Assembly (NCBI GenBank): GCA_964434165.1 | Contig: CAYSUS010000018.1 | Span: 21,558-85,557, forward strand | Source: CAYSUS01 sp964434165 | Lineage (GTDB): Bacteria > Planctomycetota > Planctomycetia > Pirellulales > Thermoguttaceae | Length of the DNA: 64,000 nt | Direction: 5' to 3' | Part shown: positions 1 to 9,133 of the stretch, piece by piece | Layout: every line of letters starts with the position of its first letter | Position numbering within the stretch: the first letter of the stretch is position 1 | The notes under the pieces: model-generated | The model's database searches: none | What the model saw: only the letters and a program-made list of their open reading frames with translations | Told to the model about the DNA's origin: nothing | Position numbers and translations under genes: made by a program

Positions 1-253
1 GCCGCGCCACGGGGACGACCCCGGCCCGTTTCCGCAAGTCCGCCCGGCAGGAAGGCCGAGCGGCCTCGTTGCAGCCCAGCGAGTCGCACGGGCGGATTGT
101 ATAGCAATTGGGGCGCAAATTACCGTCCAAAATCGCGTGCCCGACCCCGCTCGCCCGATTACAATAGGTTCGTTGGGGTAGGCCCCACCTTGTTCCGGTG
201 GGACCCGCCTTTTTGCGCGGGAGAATCCTCCCATCGCTCAAGGAGCCTCTGTC
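1..253. other. Leader region of the first operon; no gene seen
   Basis: No convincing coding sequence is visible. A -10-like TACAAT lies at 160-165 on the + strand, but no good -35 box sits 16-18 nt upstream. Small hairpins follow: CCCACC (184-189) pairs with GGTGGG (197-202), and a CCCGC/GCGGG pair lies just downstream. The strong AAGGAG at 240-245 belongs to the gene starting at 254. Confidence 0.4.
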
Positions 254-1828
254 ATGCGTCCCTTCTTCCTTTGCATTCGCGCCGGCCTGGCCACCCTCCT
301 TCTCGGAACTGCCCTCGCCCAGGCAGGCTACGTCGATGCGGTGACCTCCGAGACCGACCTCTTCGCCTACTGGCGCTTCGACGGCGATACGGGCGACAAC
401 GGCTCCATCGCACTGGATCAGGTGGGCGCCCACAGCGGCACGTACAAGGGTGGGGCCGTGGTCACCGGGCCGGGCGAGGGCGCGCCGATCGGCGCTTCGG
501 CCAACCGCGCGCTCGACCTCAGCGGCATCGCCAGCTACATCGACGTGGGCACGCTCGACGGCTTCGCCCCGGCGCTCGGCTCCACCGGCGTGACCATCGA
601 AATGTGGGTCAACTCGTCCAACGCCCCGCCGGGCACGTCGAGCGCCGGGTCCGGGATTCCGTTTGGCCTGTTCAACAACAACCAGTCCTCGCTGTTCGTC
701 AACCTGGATGAGGACCCCCAGAACAACGGCGCGGTGGCGCGTGACGACTACATCCGCGTCTACAACAGGGGCACCGATGGGGAGTTCGCGGGCGGGTATC
801 AGGCCGATTCGGACATCACCGACGGCACGTGGAACTACCTCGCCGTGTCGCTCCGACCGACCACGAACCGGATGGCAATCTACACGGCCGACGCGGGCGA
901 CGTGGCTACCATGCGTCTGACTCCCATCTTCATTGACAAGGACACCAACCCCGCCAGCTTCCCCGAATTCCTCACCTCCGCCTTCCTGGGCGCCGTCGAT
1001 TTGAATGGCTCGCCGGCACTGCCGTTCGACGGCCTGATCGACGAAGTGGCGATCTACACGCGAGCGCTGGGCCAGGCCGAGCTCGACGCGCACCTCTTCG
1101 CCTCGCTCCCGGCGGAGGTCGTCTATCAGGAGCAGTTCCCAAACCAAACCACGAGCAACCAGGCTATAAGCTCGGTGGGCTGGCAGGCGTTCGTCGGACC
1201 AGGCGCCGCGGATTACACGAACCTCAGCCCCGGGGAAGGGACGCGAGTGGGCGTCTCCAACTTGACGGGCTACCCTTCCTCCGAAGGCGTCGGATACGGC
1301 TTCACCGTGCCGGTGGGCGAAGCCCTCGACTTCCTCGCGCTGACCGACGAGTTCGCCCCGCTCGATCTGGCAGGCTACACCTCGCTCCAGTTCTCGTGGC
1401 GGCAGCACGCCAGCGTGGAAGACGTCGAGTTCCGACTCGCGGTGCAGATCGGCGACGAGTGGTTCGCCACCGACGAGGCCTTCGTGAACACCGGCTCGGG
1501 GCAACTCGGCGGCGCCGGCGACTTCCCCAACGAGGGCGTCTATCGCTCGGTGCTCTTCGACCTCGACGGCTCCATGTGGCGCGACCTGGGCTTCACGCCC
1601 GACAGCCTGCTCAGCCTGGACGACGCGGCCCGGACGCTCGACCTGCCGCTGGGCCCTGTCAACGCGGCAGGCCTGTTCATTTCGTCGCCGGCCGGCGCGA
1701 CTTCCCGGTACGACGACTTCCGCATCACGGGCGCCGTGCGCATCCCGGAGCCGGGGACGATGACGCTCTTGGGCCTGGGCGGAGTCCTGATGGCCGGCGC
1801 CTGGGCGCTGCGCCGTCGAGCCGCGTGA
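254..1828 (+). CDS. LamG-type PEP-CTERM surface protein
   Basis: This is a 524-residue exported protein. Residues 1-24 form a Sec signal peptide ending in LAQA-G. A LamG/concanavalin-type lectin domain covers roughly residues 30-280, including the typical stretch TYKGGA, the WNYLAVSLR strand and the FDGLIDEVAIYTRAL end motif. A second beta-rich region of unclear family (about 290-490) follows. The C-terminus has the PEP-CTERM sorting signal: IPEPGTM, a hydrophobic helix and an RRRAA end. Such proteins are thought to be processed by an exosortase and displayed or released outside the cell. AAGGAG is 8 nt before the ATG. It leads a probable operon with the DUF1559 gene 39 nt downstream. The carbohydrate ligand cannot be read from the sequence. 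Confidence 0.85.
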   Translation: MRPFFLCIRAGLATLLLGTALAQAGYVDAVTSETDLFAYWRFDGDTGDNGSIALDQVGAHSGTYKGGAVVTGPGEGAPIGASANRALDLSGIASYIDVGTLDGFAPALGSTGVTIEMWVNSSNAPPGTSSAGSGIPFGLFNNNQSSLFVNLDEDPQNNGAVARDDYIRVYNRGTDGEFAGGYQADSDITDGTWNYLAVSLRPTTNRMAIYTADAGDVATMRLTPIFIDKDTNPASFPEFLTSAFLGAVDLNGSPALPFDGLIDEVAIYTRALGQAELDAHLFASLPAEVVYQEQFPNQTTSNQAISSVGWQAFVGPGAADYTNLSPGEGTRVGVSNLTGYPSSEGVGYGFTVPVGEALDFLALTDEFAPLDLAGYTSLQFSWRQHASVEDVEFRLAVQIGDEWFATDEAFVNTGSGQLGGAGDFPNEGVYRSVLFDLDGSMWRDLGFTPDSLLSLDDAARTLDLPLGPVNAAGLFISSPAGATSRYDDFRITGAVRIPEPGTMTLLGLGGVLMAGAWALRRRAA

Positions 1829-1867
1829 CGCCCTCATCCGATGCGGATCCCGCGAAGGAGACCTGGG

Positions 1868-2854
1868 ATGCACGAGAACGGATGCGCTGGACCGCGGCAG
1901 CCGAAGGGATTCACGCTGGTCGAGTTGCTGGTGGTGATCACGATCATCGGCATCCTCATCTCGCTCCTCCTGCCGGCGGTGCAGGCGGCGCGGGAAGCCG
2001 CCCGGCGGGCGCAGTGCGCCAATAACCTCAAGCAGATCGGCCTGGCGCTGCAGAACTACCTGAGCGCGATGAAGGTGTTCCCGCCGGGGGCGGTGGGATG
2101 CGACAGCGGGGGCGACCGCCGCGACGTGTGCTCCGACGCCCTGAACCCGCCCGGCACGCGGACCGGCAACAGCGGCTTCCTCATGCTCCTGCCGTACCTG
2201 GAGCAGCAGGCCTTGTACGACCAGTTCGACTTCCGCGACGGCGGGCCGTGGCGGTGGTACGGCAGTTCGCAGGTCGAGCTGACGGAGCCGAATTACGAGC
2301 CGGTCACGCACCGCCCGGCCGTGCTGGTCTGTCCCAGCGACAACTCGAAGCCGGCCGTCTCGCACGACGAGTGGCCCAACACCCACGGCGTCGAGGCGGC
2401 CGTGGGGAGCTACGCCCTGGTGCAGGGGAGCAACGGACCGAGCGCCGGCTGGTCCACGATCGAGGCGAAGGTCTACAACACGGGGCCCTTCCGCTACAAG
2501 ATTCCCTCCACGGCCGAGGACATCCGCGACGGGCTCTCGAATACGATCTTCGTGGGCGAGGTCATCGACGCCCACACCGACTGCTCGCGCAACATCTGGT
2601 CCTACGCCTTCCGCCACCAGGACTCGCTCCGCTCCACGGAGAACCCGCTGAACACCACGCCCTGCGAAGGGGCCGCGCTGTTCGACGCCCACGGCTTCAT
2701 CTACAACGGGGCCTTTGCCAGCCGGCACCCCGGCGGCGGGCACTTCGCGTTCGGCGACGGGCACGTGTCCTTCCTCAGCGACAGCATCGCCCTGCCGATC
2801 TACCGGGCGCTCTCCACGCGCGACGGCAGCGAAGTCGTGTCCGCAGAATACTGA
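1868..2854 (+). CDS. DUF1559 (SBP_bac_10-like) pseudopilin-type protein
   Basis: This 328-residue protein belongs to the DUF1559 family, which is greatly expanded in planctomycetes. The N-terminus has a type IV pilin-like prepilin motif, KGFTLVELLVVITIIG, followed by LLPAVQAAREAARRAQC and the NNLKQIGLALQNY stretch that marks the family. The C-terminus has the usual HPGGGHFAFGDGHVSFL motif. A peptidase probably removes the leader after the glycine before FTLVE, leaving a membrane-held exported protein; the function of the family is unknown. I chose the ATG at 1868 over the upstream ATG at 1841 because AAGGAG lies 7 nt before it. It follows a PEP-CTERM gene and precedes a lipoprotein gene by 10 nt, so the three are likely co-transcribed. 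Confidence 0.92.
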   Translation: MHENGCAGPRQPKGFTLVELLVVITIIGILISLLLPAVQAAREAARRAQCANNLKQIGLALQNYLSAMKVFPPGAVGCDSGGDRRDVCSDALNPPGTRTGNSGFLMLLPYLEQQALYDQFDFRDGGPWRWYGSSQVELTEPNYEPVTHRPAVLVCPSDNSKPAVSHDEWPNTHGVEAAVGSYALVQGSNGPSAGWSTIEAKVYNTGPFRYKIPSTAEDIRDGLSNTIFVGEVIDAHTDCSRNIWSYAFRHQDSLRSTENPLNTTPCEGAALFDAHGFIYNGAFASRHPGGGHFAFGDGHVSFLSDSIALPIYRALSTRDGSEVVSAEY

Positions 2855-2864
2855 GAGGCCCCCT

Positions 2865-3278
2865 GTGATTCGCACCGTCTTGCCCGTCCTGCTCGCTGGG
2901 GGGATCGCGATCCAGGCGGGCTGCGGCCGCTCCGGGCCGCGGCCGGTGCCCGCCTCCGGAAAGGTGCTTCTCGACGGCCGGCCCCTGCCCGGCGGCTACG
3001 TGCGCGTCGTGCCGGAGCAAGGCCGCGCGGCGGGAGGGCGGATCGACAAGCAGGGGCGTTTCACCCTGGGCACGTTCGCCGAGGACGACGGCTGCCTGCC
3101 TGGCACCCACGGCGTGGAAGTGACCGGCGCCTTCCGCGGCGGCGAGGGAGAGCGAGCCGCGGCCCCGGGCGTGACGCTCCCCCGGAGGTACGCCGACCAC
3201 CGGACCTCGGGGCTTCAAGTGACCATCGACGGGCCGACCGACGCGCTGCTCATCGAGATCCGCACCGGCGGCGGCTGA
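2865..3278 (+). CDS. Small carboxypeptidase-regulatory/transthyretin-like lipoprotein
   Basis: This 137-residue protein starts with GTG at 2865. Residues 1-20 are a lipoprotein signal with the lipobox IQAGC, so Cys20 would be lipidated. The rest has the pattern of small planctomycete lipoproteins that follow DUF1559 genes: VPASGKVLLDGRPLPGG, then VRVVPE, then a DKQGRF strand typical of carboxypeptidase-regulatory-like beta-sandwiches. The role is unknown; the recurrent pairing with DUF1559 proteins suggests a shared envelope function. It starts 10 nt after the DUF1559 stop. Upstream in-frame codons overlap the DUF1559 gene and were rejected as the start because the signal sequence begins at this GTG. 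Confidence 0.82.
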   Translation: MIRTVLPVLLAGGIAIQAGCGRSGPRPVPASGKVLLDGRPLPGGYVRVVPEQGRAAGGRIDKQGRFTLGTFAEDDGCLPGTHGVEVTGAFRGGEGERAAAPGVTLPRRYADHRTSGLQVTIDGPTDALLIEIRTGGG

Positions 3279-3292
3279 GCGCGTCCGGTTGG

Positions 3293-3312
3293 CCGGCGGG
3301 ATTGCCCGCCGG
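3293..3312. terminator. GC-rich hairpin after the lipoprotein gene
   Basis: CCGGCGGG (3293-3300) pairs perfectly with CCCGCCGG (3305-3312) across a 4-nt loop. No T-run follows, so it may be a weak terminator or one of the GGCCGGCG-type intergenic hairpins also seen near 43.48 kb and 44.90 kb. Confidence 0.35.
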
Positions 3313-3374
3313 TCGGCAGGGCGGCGACTCGCATTCGTGATACTTGAACACCATAACCCCGCGAGGTCCGAACT

Positions 3375-6300
3375 GTGCGATTCCGTGTCATGCTCACCGT
3401 CGCGTCGCTGCTTCTCCTCTCGTCCTCCCTGTGCGCGGCCGAGCAGCCCGGCCCACTGGTGTGCGACTACAAGTACGCCTGGCCCCGCGCCGAGCAGGTC
3501 AGCCTGGACGGGCCGTGGCAGCTCGCCTGGACCGACCCGCCTGAAGGGATCGCCCTGCCCGAGAGCGACAAGCTCGAGTGGATCGACGTGACCGTGCCCT
3601 GCGGCGTGCACTGGGCGCTGTACCGGGCGGGCAAGGCGCCGCACCCCTACGTGGGCAGGAACATCCAGTCGATGCGTTGGATCGAGGACAAGACCTGGTG
3701 GTTCCGCCGCCGCTTCGTCGCCCCGGCGAGCCTGGCCGGCAGGCACGTGCGCCTGATCGGCGACGGGGTGGACTACTACGCCCACTACTGGCTCAACGGC
3801 CGCTATTTGGGCCGCAGCGAAGGGGCTTTCGGCACGGTCAAGATCGGGCTGGAGAACCTCCGCATCGGGGCCGAGAACGAGCTGCTCGTGCGCGTCGATT
3901 GCGGCGGGTACAAGCTGGGGCGCGAGGGCGGCGCGCCGCGCGCGTCGCTGATCAAGAGCGAGCTGTGGTCGGGCTGGGACCAGGGGGCCACGGACATGAA
4001 TACCGTGGGCATCTGGCAGTCGGTGCGCCTGGTGCCCAACGGCTGGCCGACACTCGAGCGACCCTTCGCCCGCACCCTGGAGCTAAGCGACGAGAAGGCC
4101 CACGTCCGCGTCACAACCGAGGTTTGCACGATTCGGCAGGACGAGGCCCCCTGCGAGGTCCGGGTGACGGTCCGCGGCCAGCAGTTCGACAGCCCGCCGG
4201 TCCGCGGCTCGGTCCGCGTCGCGCCGGGCTCGCCCATGGCCCTGGCGGACGTGGACCTGGAGATTTCCCAGCCGCGCCTGTGGTGGCCCAACGGGCTGGG
4301 CGAGCAGCCCATGTACGAGGCCGAGATCGAGCTGGTGCGCGACGATCGCGTGATCGACCGGCTCTCCGTCCCCTTCGGCATCCGCACGGTCGAGCGCCGC
4401 CCCGGCGGCGCGCGGCGCACGTCATACGCCGCGAGAGAATGGGTGTTTTACGTCAACGGCCGGCCGATGTTCGTCAAGGGGACGAACTGGATGCCGATCG
4501 ACGCCCTGGCCAACGTGGACCGCGAGCGCTACGAGTGGCTCCTCTCCGCGGCCCGCGACGCCGGGATCCAGATGATCCGCGTCTGGGGCGGGGGGAACCT
4601 GGAGACGGACGACTTCTACGAGCTGTGCGATCGCTACGGGATCATGATCTGGCAGGACTTCCCGCTCAACGTCGCCTGGCGCGCGGGGAAGATCGACCGC
4701 GACCTGTGGCGCACGATGGTCATGTGGCAGATGTTCCGGCTCCGCAACCACCCGTCGCTCGTGTTCTGGTGCGGCGGCAACGAGTTCCCGCCGGACGACC
4801 CGGCCAACCGAGACCTGGTGGCCACGATCGCCCGCTACGCGCGGATCCTCGACGGCACGCGGCCGTTCATGGGGGCCTCGCCCGACGAGGGCGACATCCA
4901 CGGCTACCGGCAGTGGGACGCCTCCTGGGCGTGGCGCTCGGAGCTGATGCGCGGTCCGTTCATCAGCGAGTGGGGCTCGCACGGCATGCCCTCGGCGGCG
5001 ACCTACCGCAAGGTGGTGCGCGAGGAGGAGGCCGACGCCGTGATCGGGCCCGTGCTGCTGAAGATGGACAAGAAGCTCCTGGAAAAGGAGTTCCCCGAGA
5101 TCGCCCATCACTGGATCGAGTTCAACCCGGCCCGGCTCCCGCAGATGCTCGCGCGGGGCTCGGCCTACGACGACCTGGCCTCGGTGCCGCTGGGGCGTTT
5201 CAGCGAGGCCGTCGCCGCCGGGTCGGCGGAGTTCTACAAGTACTCGGCCGAGGCCTCGCGGTCCGCCTGGCCCGACAACGGCGGGCTGCTCTACTGGGTG
5301 TGGAAGCGCCCCTGGCCGGCCGTGGCGATCCAGATCTGCGACGGGCTGGGCCAGCCGATCCAGGTCTATTACGACGTGAAGCGGGCCTACGGCTCGCCCT
5401 GGCCGTGCCTGGTGCCGCCGCATCTGAATTACGCGCCGGGGGACGAAGTGGAGATGGGCACGGCCGTGCTCACCGAGGTCAACCGGCCGGCGATCCGAGG
5501 CGCGCCCCTGCGGGCCCGGATGGTGGGGCCGGACCTCAAGGTCCGCAAGACCTGGGACGAGCTGCCGCCGCTCGACGTGCCCGAGGGCCCGGAGGCGGTC
5601 TCCGGACCGAGCTTGAGCTTCGCCGTGCCGGAGGACTTCGCCCGGTCGTTCTTCTTCGTGGTGCTGGAGCTTTTCGACGCGGAGGGCAAGCAGCTCGCGC
5701 GAAACGCGTACACGTTCCGCTGCCCCCCGCAGTTGGAGGACGCTGCCTTCCGAAAGGCGTACCGCGCCAAGCCGGCGCCGGGCCTGCGATTGGACCAGGG
5801 GCCCTGGCTCCGCCCGCAACTCGAGAAAACGCCGACGAAGCTCGAGGCTCGCGTCCTTGCCGACTCGGTGAAGCGCGAGAGCGCAACGCGGGCGAGTCTC
5901 GCCGTGGAGGTCAAGAACGCGGGTCACCTGCCGGCGGTGATGGCGAGTATCGGCTTCCAGGAGGACTACCCCCACGTGGCCGACGACGGGTTCTTCTGGC
6001 TCGAGCCGGGCGAGCAGCGCGTGGTGTACGTGCGCGTGCGCCTGCCCAGCGGAGCGGAGACCACCCTGACGCCCATCGCCCGGGCCTGGAACAGCCAGCC
6101 GGTGCGCATGGAGTCGCAGGCCCTGCCGGAGATGGAAGAGCAGGATTCGGAGGACACCGAAGCGAAGCCTGCGCCCACCCCGCCGGCCGACGCCGTCCGA
6201 CCCGCGGCCCCGGGCGCGGAGCCGGGCGAGGGATTCGCCCACTTCGTCACGCGCCAGGGCGATCGGCTCATGGACGGCGAGCGCCCGTGGCGCTTCGTGG

Positions 6301-7997
6301 GGGCGAACATGCCGGGCCTGGTGCTGCCGTACGACTACTGGTGCGCCCTGCCTGAGCGCATGGTGCTTCCCACCCCGTGGGAGCAGGAGGACGGGCTGAA
6401 GTCGCTGGCCCAGATGAACCTCCGCTGCGTGCGCACGTGGAATTTGCCGATCCGCGCGCCCGACGAGGACAAGGCCACGAGCTGGAAGCACGTGCTCGGG
6501 CCGGGCGAGTTCAACGACGAGGCCTTCCGCGCGGTCGATCACCTGCTCGCTCTGGCCAACAAGCACCGCGTGCGCGTGATGTTCCCCTTGACGGCCGACG
6601 CGGGCGACTACCTGGGCGGGATCGGCACCTACGCGGCCCACCGCGGCAAGCCCCGCGAGGCCTTCTACACCGACCCCCAGCTCAAGGAGGACTACAAGGC
6701 CACGCTCCGCTACGTTCTCCAGCGCAAGAACACGGTCACGGGGGTGCGCTACAGGGACGACAAGGCGATCTTCGCCTGGCAGTTCGGCAACGAGATGGAT
6801 CGCACCAAGGCCCCGCCGGGCGTGCAGGAGGCGTGGCAGGCCGAGATGGCCGCCTTCGTGAAACGCCTCGATCCGAACCACCTCGTGGCCTACGGCCGGA
6901 GGTTCATCCCCGACGAGCCCGACCCCAACGTGGACGTGGTCGTCAATCACTACTATGGCGGCGACTGGGTGAAGACGTGCCGGGCCAACCGCGACAAGCT
7001 CCGCGGCAAGCGGCCCTACGTGGTCAGCGAGTTCGGCCTCTCGACGAGCGCGGAACAGATCGCGGCCATGCTCCGCGAGGTCGAGGCCAACGGCACGTCC
7101 GGGGCCATGATCTGGAGCATGTACTTCCACCACCGCGACGGCGGCTTCTGGTGGCACGCGATCCCCACGCACTCCGGCGGCAGCATCTTCTCCTACCACT
7201 GGCCGGGCTTTCCGATCGGCGAGCCGATCCAAGAGCGGGCGATCCTCCAGCTGCTTCGCGCTGCGTCCTTTCGCATGGAGGCCCGGCGCGAGACGCCGCG
7301 CGCCCCGCCCGATCCGCCCGAACTGCTTCCCTTCGATCGCGTGCCCATGTTCTCCTGGCGCGGGTCGGCCGGGGCCGATCGCTACGAGATCCAGCGGGCC
7401 GAGGCTGCGGACGGCCCCTGGACGACGCTTGCCAAGGACGTATCCGACTCGGAGGTGGCCTACCGCCCGCTGTGGAGCGACACGAAGGCCGAGCCGGGCA
7501 GGACGTACTTCTACCGCGTGGTCGCGCACAACGTGGCCGGTCCGTCAAAGCCGTCGGCCGTGGTGGGGCCGGTGCGCGTCGAGCAGGTCTGCCTGGCCGA
7601 CGAGCTGGCCGACTTCTCGCTGGCCCATGCGAAGTCGGATGGTCTTGAGCTGACCAACGCCAACAACTCGCAGTACGGCGAGTACCTCTACCGCGCCGTG
7701 GGCGACAAGGGCCAGTGGATCGCCTACCGCCTGCCGGGCCCGATCAAGTCGTTTCGCGTGATCGGCTTCTCCGGCGAGGAGGAGGGCGTGTTGGCGGTCT
7801 CCGTGTCGGCCGACGGCGCGCAGTACCAACCGGTCGCCGGGAAGCCGGCCGTGCGGGTCCTCACGCCGTACCGCGGCAAGCCGACCCGGCAGGTGACGCT
7901 CGAAGGCGAGGCCCCCGCGGGCGCGACCCACTTGAAGGTCGAGTGGCTGGGGCCGGGCGAGCTGGATCGGGTCGAGGTGCTCCGCGGCGGCCCGTGA
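3375..7997 (+). CDS. Secreted two-module glycoside hydrolase (GH2-like plus GH5-like) with FN3 domain
   Basis: This is a 1540-residue exported enzyme with signal peptide residues 1-22. The first half is a GH2-type enzyme closest to beta-mannosidases: a jelly-roll sugar-binding domain, an immunoglobulin-like domain and a barrel with acid/base Glu470 (CGGNE) and nucleophile Glu532 (FISEWG). After an Ala/Pro-rich linker near residues 920-950 comes a second barrel resembling GH5 cellulase-like enzymes, with Glu1140 (FGNE) and Glu1219 (VVSEFG). An FN3-like domain (about 1345-1430) and a discoidin-like C-terminal domain follow. The start is GTG, chosen because it begins the signal peptide. Two complete catalytic centres in one chain is unusual. 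Substrate is unknown; beta-mannan or a mixed plant or algal polymer is plausible. Confidence 0.85.
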   Translation: MRFRVMLTVASLLLLSSSLCAAEQPGPLVCDYKYAWPRAEQVSLDGPWQLAWTDPPEGIALPESDKLEWIDVTVPCGVHWALYRAGKAPHPYVGRNIQSMRWIEDKTWWFRRRFVAPASLAGRHVRLIGDGVDYYAHYWLNGRYLGRSEGAFGTVKIGLENLRIGAENELLVRVDCGGYKLGREGGAPRASLIKSELWSGWDQGATDMNTVGIWQSVRLVPNGWPTLERPFARTLELSDEKAHVRVTTEVCTIRQDEAPCEVRVTVRGQQFDSPPVRGSVRVAPGSPMALADVDLEISQPRLWWPNGLGEQPMYEAEIELVRDDRVIDRLSVPFGIRTVERRPGGARRTSYAAREWVFYVNGRPMFVKGTNWMPIDALANVDRERYEWLLSAARDAGIQMIRVWGGGNLETDDFYELCDRYGIMIWQDFPLNVAWRAGKIDRDLWRTMVMWQMFRLRNHPSLVFWCGGNEFPPDDPANRDLVATIARYARILDGTRPFMGASPDEGDIHGYRQWDASWAWRSELMRGPFISEWGSHGMPSAATYRKVVREEEADAVIGPVLLKMDKKLLEKEFPEIAHHWIEFNPARLPQMLARGSAYDDLASVPLGRFSEAVAAGSAEFYKYSAEASRSAWPDNGGLLYWVWKRPWPAVAIQICDGLGQPIQVYYDVKRAYGSPWPCLVPPHLNYAPGDEVEMGTAVLTEVNRPAIRGAPLRARMVGPDLKVRKTWDELPPLDVPEGPEAVSGPSLSFAVPEDFARSFFFVVLELFDAEGKQLARNAYTFRCPPQLEDAAFRKAYRAKPAPGLRLDQGPWLRPQLEKTPTKLEARVLADSVKRESATRASLAVEVKNAGHLPAVMASIGFQEDYPHVADDGFFWLEPGEQRVVYVRVRLPSGAETTLTPIARAWNSQPVRMESQALPEMEEQDSEDTEAKPAPTPPADAVRPAAPGAEPGEGFAHFVTRQGDRLMDGERPWRFVGANMPGLVLPYDYWCALPERMVLPTPWEQEDGLKSLAQMNLRCVRTWNLPIRAPDEDKATSWKHVLGPGEFNDEAFRAVDHLLALANKHRVRVMFPLTADAGDYLGGIGTYAAHRGKPREAFYTDPQLKEDYKATLRYVLQRKNTVTGVRYRDDKAIFAWQFGNEMDRTKAPPGVQEAWQAEMAAFVKRLDPNHLVAYGRRFIPDEPDPNVDVVVNHYYGGDWVKTCRANRDKLRGKRPYVVSEFGLSTSAEQIAAMLREVEANGTSGAMIWSMYFHHRDGGFWWHAIPTHSGGSIFSYHWPGFPIGEPIQERAILQLLRAASFRMEARRETPRAPPDPPELLPFDRVPMFSWRGSAGADRYEIQRAEAADGPWTTLAKDVSDSEVAYRPLWSDTKAEPGRTYFYRVVAHNVAGPSKPSAVVGPVRVEQVCLADELADFSLAHAKSDGLELTNANNSQYGEYLYRAVGDKGQWIAYRLPGPIKSFRVIGFSGEEEGVLAVSVSADGAQYQPVAGKPAVRVLTPYRGKPTRQVTLEGEAPAGATHLKVEWLGPGELDRVEVLRGGP

Positions 7998-8008
7998 CGG
8001 GGCGATTC

Positions 8009-8039
8009 GGGGGGCGGCCGCTAGCCTGCTGCGCCCCCC
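8009..8039. terminator. Hairpin between convergent genes
   Basis: GGGGGGCG (8009-8016) and CGCCCCCC (8032-8039) form an 8-bp stem in the 110-bp gap between the converging glycosidase and DUF4198 genes. No T-tract is present on either strand, so terminator function is only inferred from position. Confidence 0.35.
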
Positions 8040-8107
8040 CCGGGTGAGAAACGTCGCCATGCCCTCCGCACGTCTCCTGGTCCAGGGACCCCTGACGAGC
8101 CGCCCGG

Positions 8108-8827
8108 CTACTTCTCCAACGGCAGCGTCATGATCATCGTGAGGTTATGGCGAATCAACGCGTACGTCCTGCCGCCTTCTCGGCCGGCAATCGGCTGTTC
8201 GACGCTCGTGCGAAAAGTATAGGAGCCCGCCTCGTCCGGCGCAAACCGCGCGCGGCCCTCGGCGTCCGTGCGGACGGTCTTCCTGAAGCGCTTGGGGCCG
8301 AGGATGTGGACTCGTCGCTCGGCGGCAGGTCTCCCCTTCCAGAGCACGGTCAGCTCGACCTCGGACTCCTCGTCGTGTGGAACGATATCGAGGTCCAGGT
8401 GTTCCGCGCGCCCCAGCTCGTGGAGATCCTCGTGGCTGCGGACCTCCAGGTTGCGGGCGTAGTAGTGCAGCAGGACGTTCGTCTTTCCGTACGCATAGAC
8501 GCCGAATCTGCCGTAGGTATCGATGCTCCGCGGCGGCCCCGCGCGCAGCCTGGCCGTGAGCCAGCGTTTCCCGTCCTTTCGGACGTCCCTGGTCGCGATC
8601 ATTCCGGGCTCGGCGTGGTCGATGGTGCGAACCCAGGTCTTCAACGTTTCGGCGAAGCGATCCAGATAGCGACCTTCGCCCGCCGACGGCGTTTCCTCGA
8701 AGTGGATTTCGGCCGTTCCATGGTCGCCTTCTTGGGCGTCGACCGTCACCCAGAGGTAGTGGGCAAGCGCCCCCGGCGACAGGCAGAACAGGTTGAGGGC
8801 GCAGACGATGGGCATTGCTTTGAGCAT
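8108..8827 (-). CDS. Exported DUF4198 (NikM-like) protein
   Basis: This 239-residue protein has a signal peptide (MLKAMPIVCALNLFCLSPGALA) and then the HYLWVTVD start typical of DUF4198 proteins, which are related to periplasmic components beside nickel or cobalt uptake systems. The C-terminus has the beta-sandwich strands VELTVLWKGRPA and TDAEGRARFAPDEAGSYTFR seen in that family. I chose the ATG at 8827 because GGAGAGGA precedes it and the signal peptide starts there; a longer reading to 9001 adds an unlikely basic, proline-rich extension. No transporter genes are adjacent, so metal transport is not supported by context. It lies 306 nt downstream of the membrane kinase gene on the same strand. 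Confidence 0.75.
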   Translation of the reverse strand: MLKAMPIVCALNLFCLSPGALAHYLWVTVDAQEGDHGTAEIHFEETPSAGEGRYLDRFAETLKTWVRTIDHAEPGMIATRDVRKDGKRWLTARLRAGPPRSIDTYGRFGVYAYGKTNVLLHYYARNLEVRSHEDLHELGRAEHLDLDIVPHDEESEVELTVLWKGRPAAERRVHILGPKRFRKTVRTDAEGRARFAPDEAGSYTFRTSVEQPIAGREGGRTYALIRHNLTMIMTLPLEK

Positions 8828-9133
8828 CGCTTCCTCTCCAAAGTGGAAGAGCGCCGCCGGTGCCGGCGCGACCGGCGGCCGTCCGCCCCCGCGGATCGGC
8901 CGCGCCGACCAGCCTAATGCGGTACGACCGCAACCGAATGGGGAATGCTCCCCCGCTTGGACCGCTCCCGTTGGTCGCTCGGTCGAACATGCGCGCATCA
9001 CGCGCTCATGTCCCGCTGTAAGACTCTAATAGGGACCGCAGGGCACGGCAAGCGTTTCGCGCATCTGCCTGTCCGCTTCCGTCTGGAACGCGCGAAGACA
9101 GCGATTCCTGAGCGGAGCCCCCGTGCCGCAGGC
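8828..9133. other. 306-bp gap, nothing identified
   Basis: Between the kinase stop and the DUF4198 start, both on the - strand. A TAGGCT -10-like box (8911-8916, - strand) has no good -35 partner. I see no gene, RNA or clear repeat. Confidence 0.3.

Noticed and set aside
4422..7529. Long open frame (about 1035 codons) on the - strand inside the two-module glycosidase gene
   Set aside because: It is a shadow of the high-GC coding strand: low-complexity Arg/His/Gly-rich translation with no domain, while the + strand shows clear catalytic motifs.
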